Assembly: GCF_900156785.1 (NCBI RefSeq)
Contig: NZ_FTOP01000013.1
Coordinates: 52,541 to 116,540 of the forward strand
Origin: Belliella pelovolcani
Lineage (GTDB): Bacteria > Bacteroidota > Bacteroidia > Cytophagales > Cyclobacteriaceae
Direction: 5' to 3'
DNA: 64,000 nt
Shown here: positions 18,238 to 27,041 of the stretch, piece after piece
Numbering within the stretch: the stretch's first letter is position 1
Layout of the letters: the number at the start of each line of letters is the position of its first letter
The notes under the pieces: model-generated
Database searches by the model: none
Told to the model about the DNA's origin: nothing
What the model saw: only the letters and a program-made list of their open reading frames with translations
Program-made: the position numbers and the translations under genes

Positions 18238-19675
18238 ATGACATCGGCAGGTTTCTTGTCAACCAGCCTGTCCTTCCAGCTGTTGCTATTGCAAAAGGTG
18301 TGATCCAAAATAAAGTAAAAGTATAGAAAATCGCATAGCTATAAGCCCAGATAGCCTCCTTCTTCTCTCTGTTGAGTACAAAGAAAATAGCTGGTATAAA
18401 GGAAAATATAAAGAGGCCTACAAAAAGTGAACTCAAAACTAACAAAGGTTGGATTATCAATAAAGTAATTAGCAATGCTAATGCAGGAAAAGCTAGAATG
18501 ACTTTCAGCCACTGATTGAATAGAAGTAATCTAGTTCCAACTTTATTGCCTTTTCTAAAGTCAGAAAAGGCAAACTTTGTCAACATGATATTTTCTCTTA
18601 CGTTGCTTCTTTCCCAGCGGGTAAACATTTTTCGAAGGTTATTATATCCAGTTGGAAGGTTAGTGTACACCTTTGCATTTTTCTGAAAAACCACCTCATA
18701 TCCTTGTTTTAGAATCATATTGGTCATTGCTCTATCTTCACCAATAGTAGCCTTATTACCTAAAAATTCTTGATTAACCCAATCATTCAGACAGTTGAGG
18801 ACTGCTGTTTTTCTATATGCAGCTAGAGCTCCTGGTGTACAAAGTACTGATCCTAAAACACTCTGAGCAGAACGGATAAATTCGAAACTAAATGCAAAAC
18901 TTACATTTAGCATTTTTGGAATTAATCCCTCTTCTTTATTTAAAACCATGACATTGCCAGCTACAGCACCGCAAGATTTATTCACAACAAAAGGACTTAC
19001 TATATTTCTCAATGTGTTTTTCTTGACAATTGAATCACTATCTACCGTCACAAAAACATCTCCTGTACCTACCATAAAAGCTCTATGTAGGGCTTCTCTT
19101 TTGCCCAAGTTTTTTGGTTGTTGATAGATTACTAGCCTTTCGCCAAGTTCGTTTATAGCTTTTAGCATCCATTTCCAAGTATCATCTTTACTACCATCAT
19201 CAATTGAAATAATTTGTAATTTTTTCTTAGGATAATTGCTTTTGGCCAAACTTACAAGAGTTTTGTATACCATTTCGCCTTCATTATAAGCAGGAACAAT
19301 CACTGTACAAGTTGGTAAGTTATTATCTGAGACAGATTTTATGACTTTATATTTCTTATGTAGGTGAAAAAGCCAGCCTAAGAAAGATAACTTGATTGTT
19401 AATAAGGATAAAGAAATGATATAAGTCCAATATCCCCAGCCTGTATCCAATCTTGCAACATGCAGCGCATCAAAATATTCTTCAAAGTAAAAAAGTGATA
19501 AAATAGCTAATATAATAGGAGTAAAAGTGAGCAAAATAATAAGGGGTTGGTTTATTCTTAGACCGGAAGATTTTGGTTTTGCCTGAATATTTCCTTTATT
19601 TTTTAAGAAATAGTAAGGGCCAAATGAAGATCTATACTTAGCTGGGTGAATAGCACTTTTGTAGATGTTTGACAT
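18236..19675 (-). CDS. Membrane-bound family 2 glycosyltransferase (processive synthase type)
   Basis: About 479 residues from the ATG at 19675 (MSNIYKSAIHPAKYRS); the frame is open to an ATG at 19705, which would lie upstream of the predicted transcription start. Two N-terminal membrane segments (about 40-60 and 80-100) are followed by a cytosolic GT-A domain: VIVPAYNEGE, IDDGSKDD, VDSDS (DXD-like), GEDRAMTN (catalytic ED) and the FTRWERSN form of the Q/RXXRW motif. Three to four membrane segments close the protein. This is the plan of hyaluronan, chitin and poly-N-acetylglucosamine synthases, which polymerise and export a polysaccharide. The product is unknown. No companion export genes lie next to it. 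Confidence 0.9.
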   Translation of the reverse strand: MSNIYKSAIHPAKYRSSFGPYYFLKNKGNIQAKPKSSGLRINQPLIILLTFTPIILAILSLFYFEEYFDALHVARLDTGWGYWTYIISLSLLTIKLSFLGWLFHLHKKYKVIKSVSDNNLPTCTVIVPAYNEGEMVYKTLVSLAKSNYPKKKLQIISIDDGSKDDTWKWMLKAINELGERLVIYQQPKNLGKREALHRAFMVGTGDVFVTVDSDSIVKKNTLRNIVSPFVVNKSCGAVAGNVMVLNKEEGLIPKMLNVSFAFSFEFIRSAQSVLGSVLCTPGALAAYRKTAVLNCLNDWVNQEFLGNKATIGEDRAMTNMILKQGYEVVFQKNAKVYTNLPTGYNNLRKMFTRWERSNVRENIMLTKFAFSDFRKGNKVGTRLLLFNQWLKVILAFPALALLITLLIIQPLLVLSSLFVGLFIFSFIPAIFFVLNREKKEAIWAYSYAIFYTFTLFWITPFAIATAGRTGWLTRNLPMS

Positions 19676-19706
19676 TTTAATATTGGCTTTAATTTCAATT
19701 GCCAAA

Positions 19707-19723
19707 TACCAATTCTAATGCCT
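19707..19723 (-). promoter_or_regulatory. Candidate sigma-54-like promoter of the glycosyltransferase gene
   Basis: On the reverse strand this reads AGGCATTAGAATTGGTA: GG at -24, ten nt, then GG where GC is expected at -12. Predicted start is about 19697, 22 nt before the ATG at 19675. This is the weakest of the three sigma-54 candidates. Confidence 0.28.
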
Positions 19724-19860
19724 GTTTTTTTGATTTTCAGGATTTCCCGTGATAAATATTAAAAATGAAGGTCTATGACTTTGGAAAACTGATTTTGAAC
19801 TCAAGTTGATCATATCAGCTAAGCTGAAGTGAGTTTACAGGACGTTTTTTGGGTAAATTA

Positions 19861-19887
19861 TTCCACAATATGGGGAATTATGGGGTG
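19861..19887. promoter_or_regulatory. Triple 10-bp-phased half-site array
   Basis: TTCCACA-ATA, TGGGGAA-TTA and TGGGGTG start at 19861, 19871 and 19881. The first two form a near-perfect 7-3-7 palindrome with one mismatch; the third is a direct copy of the second half-site. It lies about 175 bp upstream of the predicted glycosyltransferase start, a normal enhancer distance. Confidence 0.5.
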
Positions 19888-19899
19888 GCGAGATCGTTC

Positions 19900-19934
19900 A
19901 AAAAAAAGCATCATAACAAGTTTGCTATGATGCT
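19900..19934 (-). terminator. Intrinsic terminator after the DUF2911 gene
   Basis: On the reverse strand a stem AGCATCATAG/TTATGATGCT with loop CAAACTTG is followed by a run of seven T. It lies 24 bp past the stop codon of the DUF2911 gene. Confidence 0.88.
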
Positions 19935-19958
19935 CTATTCAATAATTTGACTTCTCAA

Positions 19959-20564
19959 TTAAAAAGCTCCTTTGAAACCTTCCATTTTCTGATCCACTTG
20001 GGTGTCTACCATAAAAGAAACAGTATAGTTTTCCCAAGTCATGGTTATTTTTGCAACTTTATTATCTTCAGCTGATATGGTGTAGATCAATCTTTCTTGT
20101 GGGCTAGTCAATTTAGTAGTACTTGCTTTGAAAGCTACCAAATCATCTTTAGCTAAAGCTTCTTCGTCAATTTTGCCATCTTTCATATACGCAAATACTG
20201 AATTTCCTTTGCTATTGATTCTTACTGTCCAGTCACCAGATTCCGTGGGTGTCATAAAGATGGCATATTTACCTGGACGAAGATTTCTACCACCCACATT
20301 GACAGCTGTGCTGAATTCGATCATGGTCGTTGCATTGGCACCAGCTCTCCAAGTGGTTCCGAACTTTTCTATCTCACCAAAGATTTTTCTGCCTTTGACA
20401 GCAGGAGAGGAGTAATCAATGCTGATTTTGGTGAAGCCTACATTTTGTGATACAAATGCGGCAGGACTTGGGACTGGAGTCTGTAACTGCGCCATTGACT
20501 GTCCCATACCCACGAAAAAGAACATAAGGGTAAAGGAAGCGATAAGTAATTTAACTCTTTTCAT
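19959..20564 (-). CDS. DUF2911 domain exported protein
   Basis: A 201-residue protein with a signal peptide (MKRVKLLIASFTLMFFFVGMG, likely cleaved after SMA). The mature part matches the DUF2911 family common in Bacteroidota: SPAAFVSQNVGFTKI, IDYSSPAVKGRKIFG, WRAGANATTMIEFS, LRPGKYAIFMTP and a C-terminal TMTWENYTVSF strand. The family's function is unknown; the conserved WRTGAN and GKYAIF motifs suggest a compact beta-sandwich. It is monocistronic with its own terminator. Confidence 0.92.
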   Translation of the reverse strand: MKRVKLLIASFTLMFFFVGMGQSMAQLQTPVPSPAAFVSQNVGFTKISIDYSSPAVKGRKIFGEIEKFGTTWRAGANATTMIEFSTAVNVGGRNLRPGKYAIFMTPTESGDWTVRINSKGNSVFAYMKDGKIDEEALAKDDLVAFKASTTKLTSPQERLIYTISAEDNKVAKITMTWENYTVSFMVDTQVDQKMEGFKGAF

Positions 20565-20715
20565 ATGTATATATTAAATGGGTTTATGTAAAACGAAGAT
20601 ACAACGTTTAAGTCAACATCTTGTTTACGCTTTTTGAGATTTCATACGCTTGGTTTCGACTTTTGAACAATAATTGCTTGTAATACTTATATAAATGAAC
20701 CAAAAATTAAATTTT

Positions 20716-21381
20716 ATGAGCTACACAGTAAAAATTACAGACATACTTTCCTTGACCCATGATGTCAAGATGTTGAAGACCGAAAAGCCAGAAGGCTATG
20801 ATTTCAAACCAGGACAAGCTACAGAAGTAGCAATCAATAAAAAGGGTTGGACAGACGAAAAGAGACCTTTTACTTTTACTTCTCTACCACAGGATGATTA
20901 TTTGGAGTTTGTCATCAAATCATACCGCGACCACGATGGTGTGACTAAGGAGATTGAAGATTTGGTAGAGGGGGATGAATTGATCATTGATGACTCTTGG
21001 GGAGCTATACAATATAAAGGTAAGGGTGTTTTCATTGCTGGTGGTGCAGGAATTACACCATTTATCAGTATTTTAAGAGACTTGAAATCCAAAGGTGAAT
21101 TAAATGGTAATAAGTTGATTTTTGCCAACAAAACAAGTAAGGATGTCATCATGGAATCTTACTTTCACGAGATTTTAGGTGAGAATTTTATTTCGATTTT
21201 GGATCAAGAAAAAGTAGAGGGACACGCAAATGGGAGAGTAAATATGGAGTTTCTCAAAAGCAAGCTAGATGATTTCTCCCAAGAGTTTTATGTATGTGGA
21301 CCACAACCTATGGTCGAGAGCGTAAGCGAATTACTAAAACAGCTAGGTGCCTTGCCTGAAGGAATTCCATTTGAAAAATAA
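20716..21381 (+). CDS. FAD/NAD(P)-binding oxidoreductase (ferredoxin-NADP reductase-like)
   Basis: A 221-residue flavin reductase from the ATG at 20716 (MSYTVKITDIL); the upstream ATG at 20695 adds seven residues without family support. The FAD domain shows KRPFTFTSLP (the RxxS/T-type flavin motif, here RPFTFTS) at about 50-60. The NAD(P) domain has FIAGGAGITPFISIL and ends with YVCGPQPMVESV. There is no iron-sulfur domain, so it is a stand-alone reductase that passes electrons from NAD(P)H to a partner not encoded nearby. It is monocistronic and ends at a strong terminator shared with the convergent XRE gene. Confidence 0.88.
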   Translation: MSYTVKITDILSLTHDVKMLKTEKPEGYDFKPGQATEVAINKKGWTDEKRPFTFTSLPQDDYLEFVIKSYRDHDGVTKEIEDLVEGDELIIDDSWGAIQYKGKGVFIAGGAGITPFISILRDLKSKGELNGNKLIFANKTSKDVIMESYFHEILGENFISILDQEKVEGHANGRVNMEFLKSKLDDFSQEFYVCGPQPMVESVSELLKQLGALPEGIPFEK

Positions 21382-21403
21382 TGGTTTTTGAATCAAAAAG
21401 TAT

Positions 21404-21430
21404 AAAAGCAGATGGCTTCCATCTGCTTTT
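21404..21430. terminator. Bidirectional intrinsic terminator
   Basis: A perfect 12-bp stem (AAAAGCAGATGG/CCATCTGCTTTT) with a 3-nt loop, between the convergent reductase and XRE genes. Confidence 0.93.
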
Positions 21431-21433
21431 CTA

Positions 21434-21640
21434 TTATTCCTCTACATATTCCAAGATATCTCCTGGCTGACAATCCAACGCCATACAGATCGCTTCCAAA
21501 GTGTTGAAACGTACAGCTTTTGCTTTTCCTGTTTTTAGTATGGATAAGTTGGATAGGGTGATGTCTACTTTTTGGGACAGCTCATTGAGTGACATTTTTC
21601 GCTTAGCCATCATCACGTCCAAATTCACAATTATCGGCAT
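21434..21640 (-). CDS. Small XRE-family helix-turn-helix regulator (YozG-like)
   Basis: A 68-residue single-domain regulator: VNLDVMMAKRKMSLNELSQKVDITLSNLSILK contains the HTH, and the end ALDCQPGDILEYVEE is typical of the YozG group. It starts 3 bp after the DUF2975-like membrane protein gene. This pair, an XRE regulator plus a four-helix DUF2975 membrane protein, recurs across Firmicutes and Bacteroidota; the regulator probably controls the pair itself. Confidence 0.9.
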   Translation of the reverse strand: MPIIVNLDVMMAKRKMSLNELSQKVDITLSNLSILKTGKAKAVRFNTLEAICMALDCQPGDILEYVEE

Positions 21641-21643
21641 TTT

Positions 21644-22234
21644 TCAGACAGTTAGTTCATTTTCAGATTGTATCTCAATTCCTTTTTTAAATACTTGAGC
21701 AAGTGCATAAATTAAGGCTGCCATAAAAAGATATTCAAATGCCCCACTAACATATGACGCAGAAACAGGAGGTACATCGAAGTCTCTTTTGGCTAACCAC
21801 TTGAAATATTGGGAAGAAAAGATAGTTATAATACCAACTTGCAATGATACATAGCTTATTTGCTTTATTAAACTGACAATAGACTGACTAAAAGGCTGGT
21901 TCAAGTTAATTGTGAGGAATATTTTGATCATAAAAAGAAAAATAAATGCCTTTAGTACTTGAATCGTAATCATAAAAGATACCGCACCTAAATAATGCCA
22001 GTAATTTTCTTTTAAAAGGCCATAAAGGTCTAATCCTTCATAAAGATTTTTGGCAACTAAAGGATTGAAAAAGCTATAAGTTGTATTGAATATGAGACCT
22101 CCTGCCTTGATACAAAGTCCAATAAAAATAGACCAGATGACAACGGTGATTACCATAAAACCTGGTTGATTCGCCCATTTTTCCTTCCATTGATTTTTGA
22201 TGCTCATAATGTAGATGTTTAAATGATGTTTCAA
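21644..22234 (-). CDS. DUF2975-like membrane protein
   Basis: A 196-residue integral membrane protein with four predicted segments (about 27-50, 82-105, 128-148 and 165-185). The layout, and the cotranscribed XRE regulator 3 bp downstream, match the DUF2975 family; LGAVSFMITIQVLKAFIFLFMIK and the interrupted last helix with YALAQVF are what I rely on. ATG codons at 22234 and 22207 (MSIKNQWKEKW) are both possible starts. The function of the family is unknown. Confidence 0.72.
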   Translation of the reverse strand: MKHHLNIYIMSIKNQWKEKWANQPGFMVITVVIWSIFIGLCIKAGGLIFNTTYSFFNPLVAKNLYEGLDLYGLLKENYWHYLGAVSFMITIQVLKAFIFLFMIKIFLTINLNQPFSQSIVSLIKQISYVSLQVGIITIFSSQYFKWLAKRDFDVPPVSASYVSGAFEYLFMAALIYALAQVFKKGIEIQSENELTV

Positions 22235-22299
22235 ACATCGATAAAAATTTATTGAAAAACAATAAAAATATATTTTTATAGAATAAATAATTGTTAACC

Positions 22300-22614
22300 C
22301 TATGTTTTGGATTTTTGATAAAAGACAACACCTACGGTATCGATATGCTTGAGAAGATCTGGATTACTGATTTGTTTATATAAGGAAATATCAATTTTGT
22401 AGGGAAGTAGAAGTTCATCTAGGTCATTTTCTATTGCTTGTAAAATAGTGAGATTCAATCCTTCACCGATTAAAGTAAGGTCTATATCTGAACCTTCTCT
22501 GTAATTTCCCATAGCTCTCGAACCATAGAGGATGGCTTTTTCAATCTGAGTATAAACTTTAAAAGTTTCTAAAATCGATTGAATAGTATTGCTTGATAAT
22601 CCAAATTCTACCAT
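22300..22614 (-). CDS. MNT-type nucleotidyltransferase (antitoxin of HEPN/MNT pair)
   Basis: A 104-residue minimal nucleotidyltransferase. The motif GSRAMGNYREGSDIDLTL holds the GSX10DXD active site. In HEPN/MNT (type VII) toxin-antitoxin systems this enzyme adds AMP to the HEPN toxin and silences it. The gene overlaps the end of the HEPN gene by 7 nt, so the order is toxin then antitoxin. It belongs to the HI0073-like group by its partner. Confidence 0.9.
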   Translation of the reverse strand: MVEFGLSSNTIQSILETFKVYTQIEKAILYGSRAMGNYREGSDIDLTLIGEGLNLTILQAIENDLDELLLPYKIDISLYKQISNPDLLKHIDTVGVVFYQKSKT

Positions 22615-23081
22615 ATTTTGCCTTGTTGCCCTGAATCTAATGCTTCCATTTTGTCTCTGAAATCGACAAATTCCTCAAAATATTCATAGATTACTTTCAT
22701 GAAAATATCATCAGCTGTTTCTTCATTGTAGGTATGAGAAGTTTTGTTTCTACTTTTGATCATATCCATCCAGACTTCACCATTTGAAATTAAAGCAGCA
22801 GAGAAAGCCTCTCTAGTGGCATCTTTTGAACCATAGATTTCTGTATTCCCTGAATTTTTCAGAAAATCCTTCATCACATTCCACGCAAGTTCATGTGTAT
22901 ACTCAAATCGCTGTATTAGTCCCTCTTTTAAAATATCATCTAAAAAGTCATCTTTGTCGACTCTGCCTTCTTCATCAATTTTATAGACCTCTTTGATTTT
23001 GGTTACAGCTTGATCCAATTTGGCAAGGGCTTTTTTATAATTGCTGAATCGTTGCTGCCATCTGCTATTGCTTTCTTGCAT
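22608..23081 (-). CDS. HEPN-type HI0074-family protein (toxin / nucleotidyltransferase partner)
   Basis: A 157-residue all-helical protein from the ATG at 23081 (MQESNSRWQQRFSNYKKAL), the usual family N-terminus; the frame is open 47 codons further upstream but that part has no family character. The HEPN ribonuclease motif RX4H is present as RNKTSH (Arg111, His116), followed by the usual Tyr (HTY). In related HepT/MntA pairs this motif cleaves RNA and the Tyr is AMPylated by the MNT partner. A 7-nt overlap with the MNT gene supports a single operon. Older annotation calls this a nucleotidyltransferase substrate-binding protein. Confidence 0.9.
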   Translation of the reverse strand: MQESNSRWQQRFSNYKKALAKLDQAVTKIKEVYKIDEEGRVDKDDFLDDILKEGLIQRFEYTHELAWNVMKDFLKNSGNTEIYGSKDATREAFSAALISNGEVWMDMIKSRNKTSHTYNEETADDIFMKVIYEYFEEFVDFRDKMEALDSGQQGKIW

Positions 23082-23244
23082 AGTTAATTCATTAGATTGT
23101 TTAAAAAACTTGCTTCGCTTGAGAAAATATTTACCAATTTCTCTTCTGTTTATAAAAATAGCATTTGAATTCGATAAAAAATAAAATATTTGGTTATCCC
23201 AAGACCTTATCAAAATAGACAAGGTCTTGAGATTATAGATTGTA

Positions 23245-25875
23245 CTAGCTTAACTTAGCCAAAGCCTCTTCCAGGGCTTTGATTTTAGCCTCAGCGTCAG
23301 CTTGTTTTTTGCGTTCGTTAGCAATGACTGCCTCTGGAGCTCCTGCTACAAATCGCTCATTGCTCAGCTTCTTCATCACTGTGTTTAGAAACCCTTTTGT
23401 ATAATCAAGTTCCTTGGTGATGTTTGCTTTTTCCTCTTCCACATTCACCTGACCTTGCATAGGAATAAAGCATTCATCAGCTTTAACTACGAAACTCACC
23501 GCATTCTCTAATGAATCACCGAAATTGATTTCACTTAAATTTGCCAATTTTTTGAGCACCGCATCGAATCTACTGTATAATTCTGATTGCTGTGTTTTGA
23601 TGGTCAAATCGAAAGCTTCTTTTGGAGATATTCCTTTGGAAGCTCTTAAGTTTCTCACCTGAGACACCACATCAAAAATCTGCGCAGCCTCTTGTATGAT
23701 CTGGTCGTCAAATGATTTAGGTTTTGGCCACTTTGCGATGATCAATGCTTCAGAAGCCTCTCTTTCCTTGATTTGATGCCATAGCTCTTCGGTAAGGAAC
23801 GGCATGAATGGATGCAAAACTTTTAAGATGCTTTCAAAAAACTCAATGGTTTTGGCATGAGTTTCAGCATCAACAGGAGCTTGATAGGCTGGCTTGATCA
23901 TTTCCAAATACCAAGAACAGAAATCATCCCACACCAATTTATAAGTAGCCATCAAAGCATCAGAAATTCTGAATTTGCTGAAATGATCCTCGATCTCTGT
24001 CAGTGCTTCATTGAATCGATTTTCAAACCAATTGATCGCAGCTTGATTGCTTTGACCACTCAATTGGCTATCAATTTCCCAACCACTCACTAGACGGAAG
24101 GCATTCCAGATTTTATTAGAGAAGTTACGACCCTGTTCTACGAGTTTTTCGTCAAAAGGCAGGTCATTTCCAGCAGGTGAGGAGAAAAGCATCCCTGTAC
24201 GGACGCCATCTGCACCGTAGTTTTTGATCAGTTCCAAAGGATCAGGTGAGTTGCCCAGAGATTTGGACATTTTTCTACCCAGCTTATCCCTGACAATGCC
24301 AGTGAGGTAAACATTTTTAAATGGCTTTTCTCCTGTGTATTCGTACCCAGCGATGATCATCCTGGCCACCCAGAAGAACAGAATCTCTGGAGCGGTTACT
24401 AAGTCATTGGTTGGGTAGTAGTATTTAAGTTCTTCATTGGGTTGTCCAGTGCTGAATACTTCTGAATCGAATACTGAAATCGGCCACAACCAAGAGGAGA
24501 ACCATGTATCTAAAACATCCTCATCTTGAACGAGATCATCCAAGGTATAGGACGTATTGTATTTTTCATTGGCTATTAGTAAGGCTTCCTCTTTGGTCTT
24601 TGCTACTACATACTCACCATTTGGTAAGTAGTAAGCAGGTATCTGATGCCCCCACCATAGTTGGCGAGAGATGCACCAGTCTCTCACATTTTCCATCCAA
24701 GAGCGATACATGTTCTTGAACTTTGGAGGGTGCAGCTGGATCACATCTTCCATAACCGAACTCAATGCTGGCTTGGTGATGTCTTCCATTTTCAAAAACC
24801 ACTGTAGAGAAAGCTTGGGCTCTACCACAGCATCAGTTCTTTCGGAATGGCCTACGTTGGATTTGTAATCTTCGATTTTATCTAGTTGGCCAGCTTCGTC
24901 AAGAAGTTTGGCTATTTTTTTTCTTGCGATAAACCTGTCTTCACCGACGAGAATTTGCGCTTTTTCATTGAGCGTACCATTATCGTTGAGGATGTCTATC
25001 ACTTCTAGTTTATGCTTGATGCCCAACTCGTAGTCATTGATATCGTGTGCAGGTGTGACTTTCAAGCATCCCGTACCAAACTCCATGTCAACGTAATCAT
25101 CTTCAATGATTGGAATAGGGCGGTTGACCAATGGTATGATGGCTTTTTTCCCCTTGAGATGGGTGAATCTTGGGTCGTTGGGGTTGATACAGATCGCTAC
25201 GTCAGCCATGATAGTCTCTGGTCTTGTCGTAGCAATGGTTAAGAAATCCTCAGAACCTTCAATTTTATATTTGATATAATACAGCTTAGACTGTATCTCT
25301 TTCATGATTACTTCATCGTCGGAGAGGGCGGTTTTTCCTTGTGGATCCCAATTGACCATTCGGATTCCTCGATATATCTTGCCTTTCTTATGCAGGTCTA
25401 CAAATACCGAGATCACCGCATTGCTCAAGTCAGCATCCATGGTAAACTTGGTTCTATCCCAATCACATGAGGCGCCAAGCTTCTTAAGTTGCTCGAGGAT
25501 GATACCTCCGTACTTCTCTTTCCATTCCCACGCATGCTTGAGAAAGTCCTCTCTAGATAGCGATTTTTTGTCAACGCCCATTTCTTTGAGCATAGCTACT
25601 ACTTTGGCTTCTGTAGCAATAGAGGCGTGGTCAGTACCGGGTACCCAGCAAGCATTTTTGCCTTCCATTCTGGCTTTTCGGATCAATACATCCTGAATCG
25701 TATTGTTGAGCATGTGGCCCATGTGAAGAACACCAGTGACATTTGGTGGAGGAATTACGATGGTATAGGGCTCTTTGTTAGGATCTACTTTGGAGGAGAA
25801 AAAACCGTTTTCCATCCAGTAAGCGTACCATTTGGACTCTGCTGCTTCAGGATTGTATTTCGTAGCTAATGACAT
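23245..25875 (-). CDS. valS: Valyl-tRNA synthetase
   Basis: An 876-residue class I synthetase that charges tRNA-Val in the cytoplasm. The HIGH motif is HMGH at residues 51-54 and the KMSKS motif is at 535-539. The editing domain ([16 protein letters not shown]) and the C-terminal coiled-coil arm ([13 protein letters not shown] to the end) are both present, so it is complete. [10 protein letters not shown] identifies the Val/Ile/Leu group and the [10 protein letters not shown] context identifies ValRS. It is monocistronic; 163 bp separate it from the HEPN gene. Confidence 0.99.
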   Translation of the reverse strand: MSLATKYNPEAAESKWYAYWMENGFFSSKVDPNKEPYTIVIPPPNVTGVLHMGHMLNNTIQDVLIRKARMEGKNACWVPGTDHASIATEAKVVAMLKEMGVDKKSLSREDFLKHAWEWKEKYGGIILEQLKKLGASCDWDRTKFTMDADLSNAVISVFVDLHKKGKIYRGIRMVNWDPQGKTALSDDEVIMKEIQSKLYYIKYKIEGSEDFLTIATTRPETIMADVAICINPNDPRFTHLKGKKAIIPLVNRPIPIIEDDYVDMEFGTGCLKVTPAHDINDYELGIKHKLEVIDILNDNGTLNEKAQILVGEDRFIARKKIAKLLDEAGQLDKIEDYKSNVGHSERTDAVVEPKLSLQWFLKMEDITKPALSSVMEDVIQLHPPKFKNMYRSWMENVRDWCISRQLWWGHQIPAYYLPNGEYVVAKTKEEALLIANEKYNTSYTLDDLVQDEDVLDTWFSSWLWPISVFDSEVFSTGQPNEELKYYYPTNDLVTAPEILFFWVARMIIAGYEYTGEKPFKNVYLTGIVRDKLGRKMSKSLGNSPDPLELIKNYGADGVRTGMLFSSPAGNDLPFDEKLVEQGRNFSNKIWNAFRLVSGWEIDSQLSGQSNQAAINWFENRFNEALTEIEDHFSKFRISDALMATYKLVWDDFCSWYLEMIKPAYQAPVDAETHAKTIEFFESILKVLHPFMPFLTEELWHQIKEREASEALIIAKWPKPKSFDDQIIQEAAQIFDVVSQVRNLRASKGISPKEAFDLTIKTQQSELYSRFDAVLKKLANLSEINFGDSLENAVSFVVKADECFIPMQGQVNVEEEKANITKELDYTKGFLNTVMKKLSNERFVAGAPEAVIANERKKQADAEAKIKALEEALAKLS

Positions 25876-25943
25876 AAAGGATTTTTAGCGCTTGATTTAA
25901 AACTTCAAGGCGCAAAAATACAAGAAAATCCTGAGTCTCCCGA

Positions 25944-26909
25944 TCATTCCCAAATTTTCCTGAGTGTAAACTCTATGCATCGTGCTGCTAACTTAGCCGT
26001 ACAAAGATCCTGATCAAAACTTGGGTTGAGTTCTACAACGTCCATACTGATCAATTTTTTGCTTTTGGCAAGGTGCTCAATCACCCTTAGTGCATAGTTA
26101 GGATCAAATCCCATAGGTGAAGCAGCACTTACTCCAGGCGCAAAAGCTGAAGAAAAAGCATCTAAATCAATGCTCAAATAAACCTTATTTACTTTGTCAA
26201 GGAGTGAATTTAGGACATCTTGTGTTTTATCCCATTCGCTGAGATTACAAGAATCACTTTCAAGCCACCATGTTCCCGTAAGCTTAGCCTTTTCAAATAG
26301 GGAAGGAGGATTGGCTGCTTTTTGAATGCCTAAGCAGACATATTGGAGTGGTACTGCTTTTGTTTTGGCATATTCGTGTAGCTGTAAAAATGGGGAACCC
26401 GAATGGCCTTGACCATTGACTTTTTGTCTCAAATCAAAATGTGCATCAAGATTTAAGACACCTAAGGTTTCTCCTTTTTCTGCTAAATGATCTATAATGG
26501 CTGCCCCATGAGGGAAGGCTAAATCATGCCCACCTCCAAGAATCACTGGGAAGTGTCTATGACGAAGCAATTCTGATATTGTACTTTGAGTAAGTGCATG
26601 AATTGATTCTAAATCTAATCCTTCAAGCCAAATATTGCCATAATCTAAGATAGCTAAGCTTTCTGGTAAATGATAAGCCATAGAGCCCATGACGCTCTTG
26701 ATACTGTCAGGACCAATCTGAGCCCCTACTCTTCCTTGATTTCTTCTCACACCTTCATCTACAGCATAACCCAATAAAGCTATTTTCTTTTCAGAATTTT
26801 TATCAGCTAATAAACTTTCCGTACATTGTACTTTTTGATGCCAATATTCAATTGAATCTGCATTTCTTCCTTTCCAAAAATATTGAGGAGTGGGTTTGTG
26901 GCTATCCAT
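25944..26909 (-). CDS. hutG: Formimidoylglutamase (arginase/ureohydrolase family)
   Basis: A 321-residue ureohydrolase. Manganese ligands are visible in GGGHDLAFPHG, LNLDAHFDLR and SIDLDAFSSAFAPGVSA. The EGVRRNQGRVGA and GFDPNYALRVI segments and the presence of hutH, hutU and hutI a few kilobases away point to HutG, which converts N-formimidoyl-glutamate to glutamate and formamide, the last step of histidine degradation. Arginase or agmatinase is less likely. Unlike the other hut genes it lies apart, separated by gpx, ohrR and alkB-like genes. Confidence 0.88.
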   Translation of the reverse strand: MDSHKPTPQYFWKGRNADSIEYWHQKVQCTESLLADKNSEKKIALLGYAVDEGVRRNQGRVGAQIGPDSIKSVMGSMAYHLPESLAILDYGNIWLEGLDLESIHALTQSTISELLRHRHFPVILGGGHDLAFPHGAAIIDHLAEKGETLGVLNLDAHFDLRQKVNGQGHSGSPFLQLHEYAKTKAVPLQYVCLGIQKAANPPSLFEKAKLTGTWWLESDSCNLSEWDKTQDVLNSLLDKVNKVYLSIDLDAFSSAFAPGVSAASPMGFDPNYALRVIEHLAKSKKLISMDVVELNPSFDQDLCTAKLAARCIEFTLRKIWE

Positions 26910-26977
26910 ATTTGCTGCTTTTATCTAAAGTATACATTTCATCACCTGAAGTCAAAATTTTAAATGTTTTATTTATG

Positions 26978-27026
26978 TCGTGCACGATATTAGTGAGTAA
27001 TTTAGTAGATTTGTATCGCACACGAT
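26978..27026. promoter_or_regulatory. gpx-ohrR promoter with two inverted-repeat operators
   Basis: Two related palindromes, TCGTGCACGA at 26978-26987 and ATCGCACACGAT at 27015-27026, have centres 38 bp apart. Between them TAGATTTG (27006-27013) matches the Bacteroidota -7 box TAnnTTTG exactly. The first site would cover the -33 region and the second the transcription start, which suits repression by the OhrR-like regulator encoded downstream. Confidence 0.6.
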
Positions 27027-27041
27027 TTAAATTGAATACAC

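Noticed and set aside
18239..19705. Start of the glycosyltransferase at the ATG at 19705
   Set aside because: It would lie upstream of the predicted transcription start, and the first ten residues (AIEIKANIK) have no family character; 19675 is preferred.
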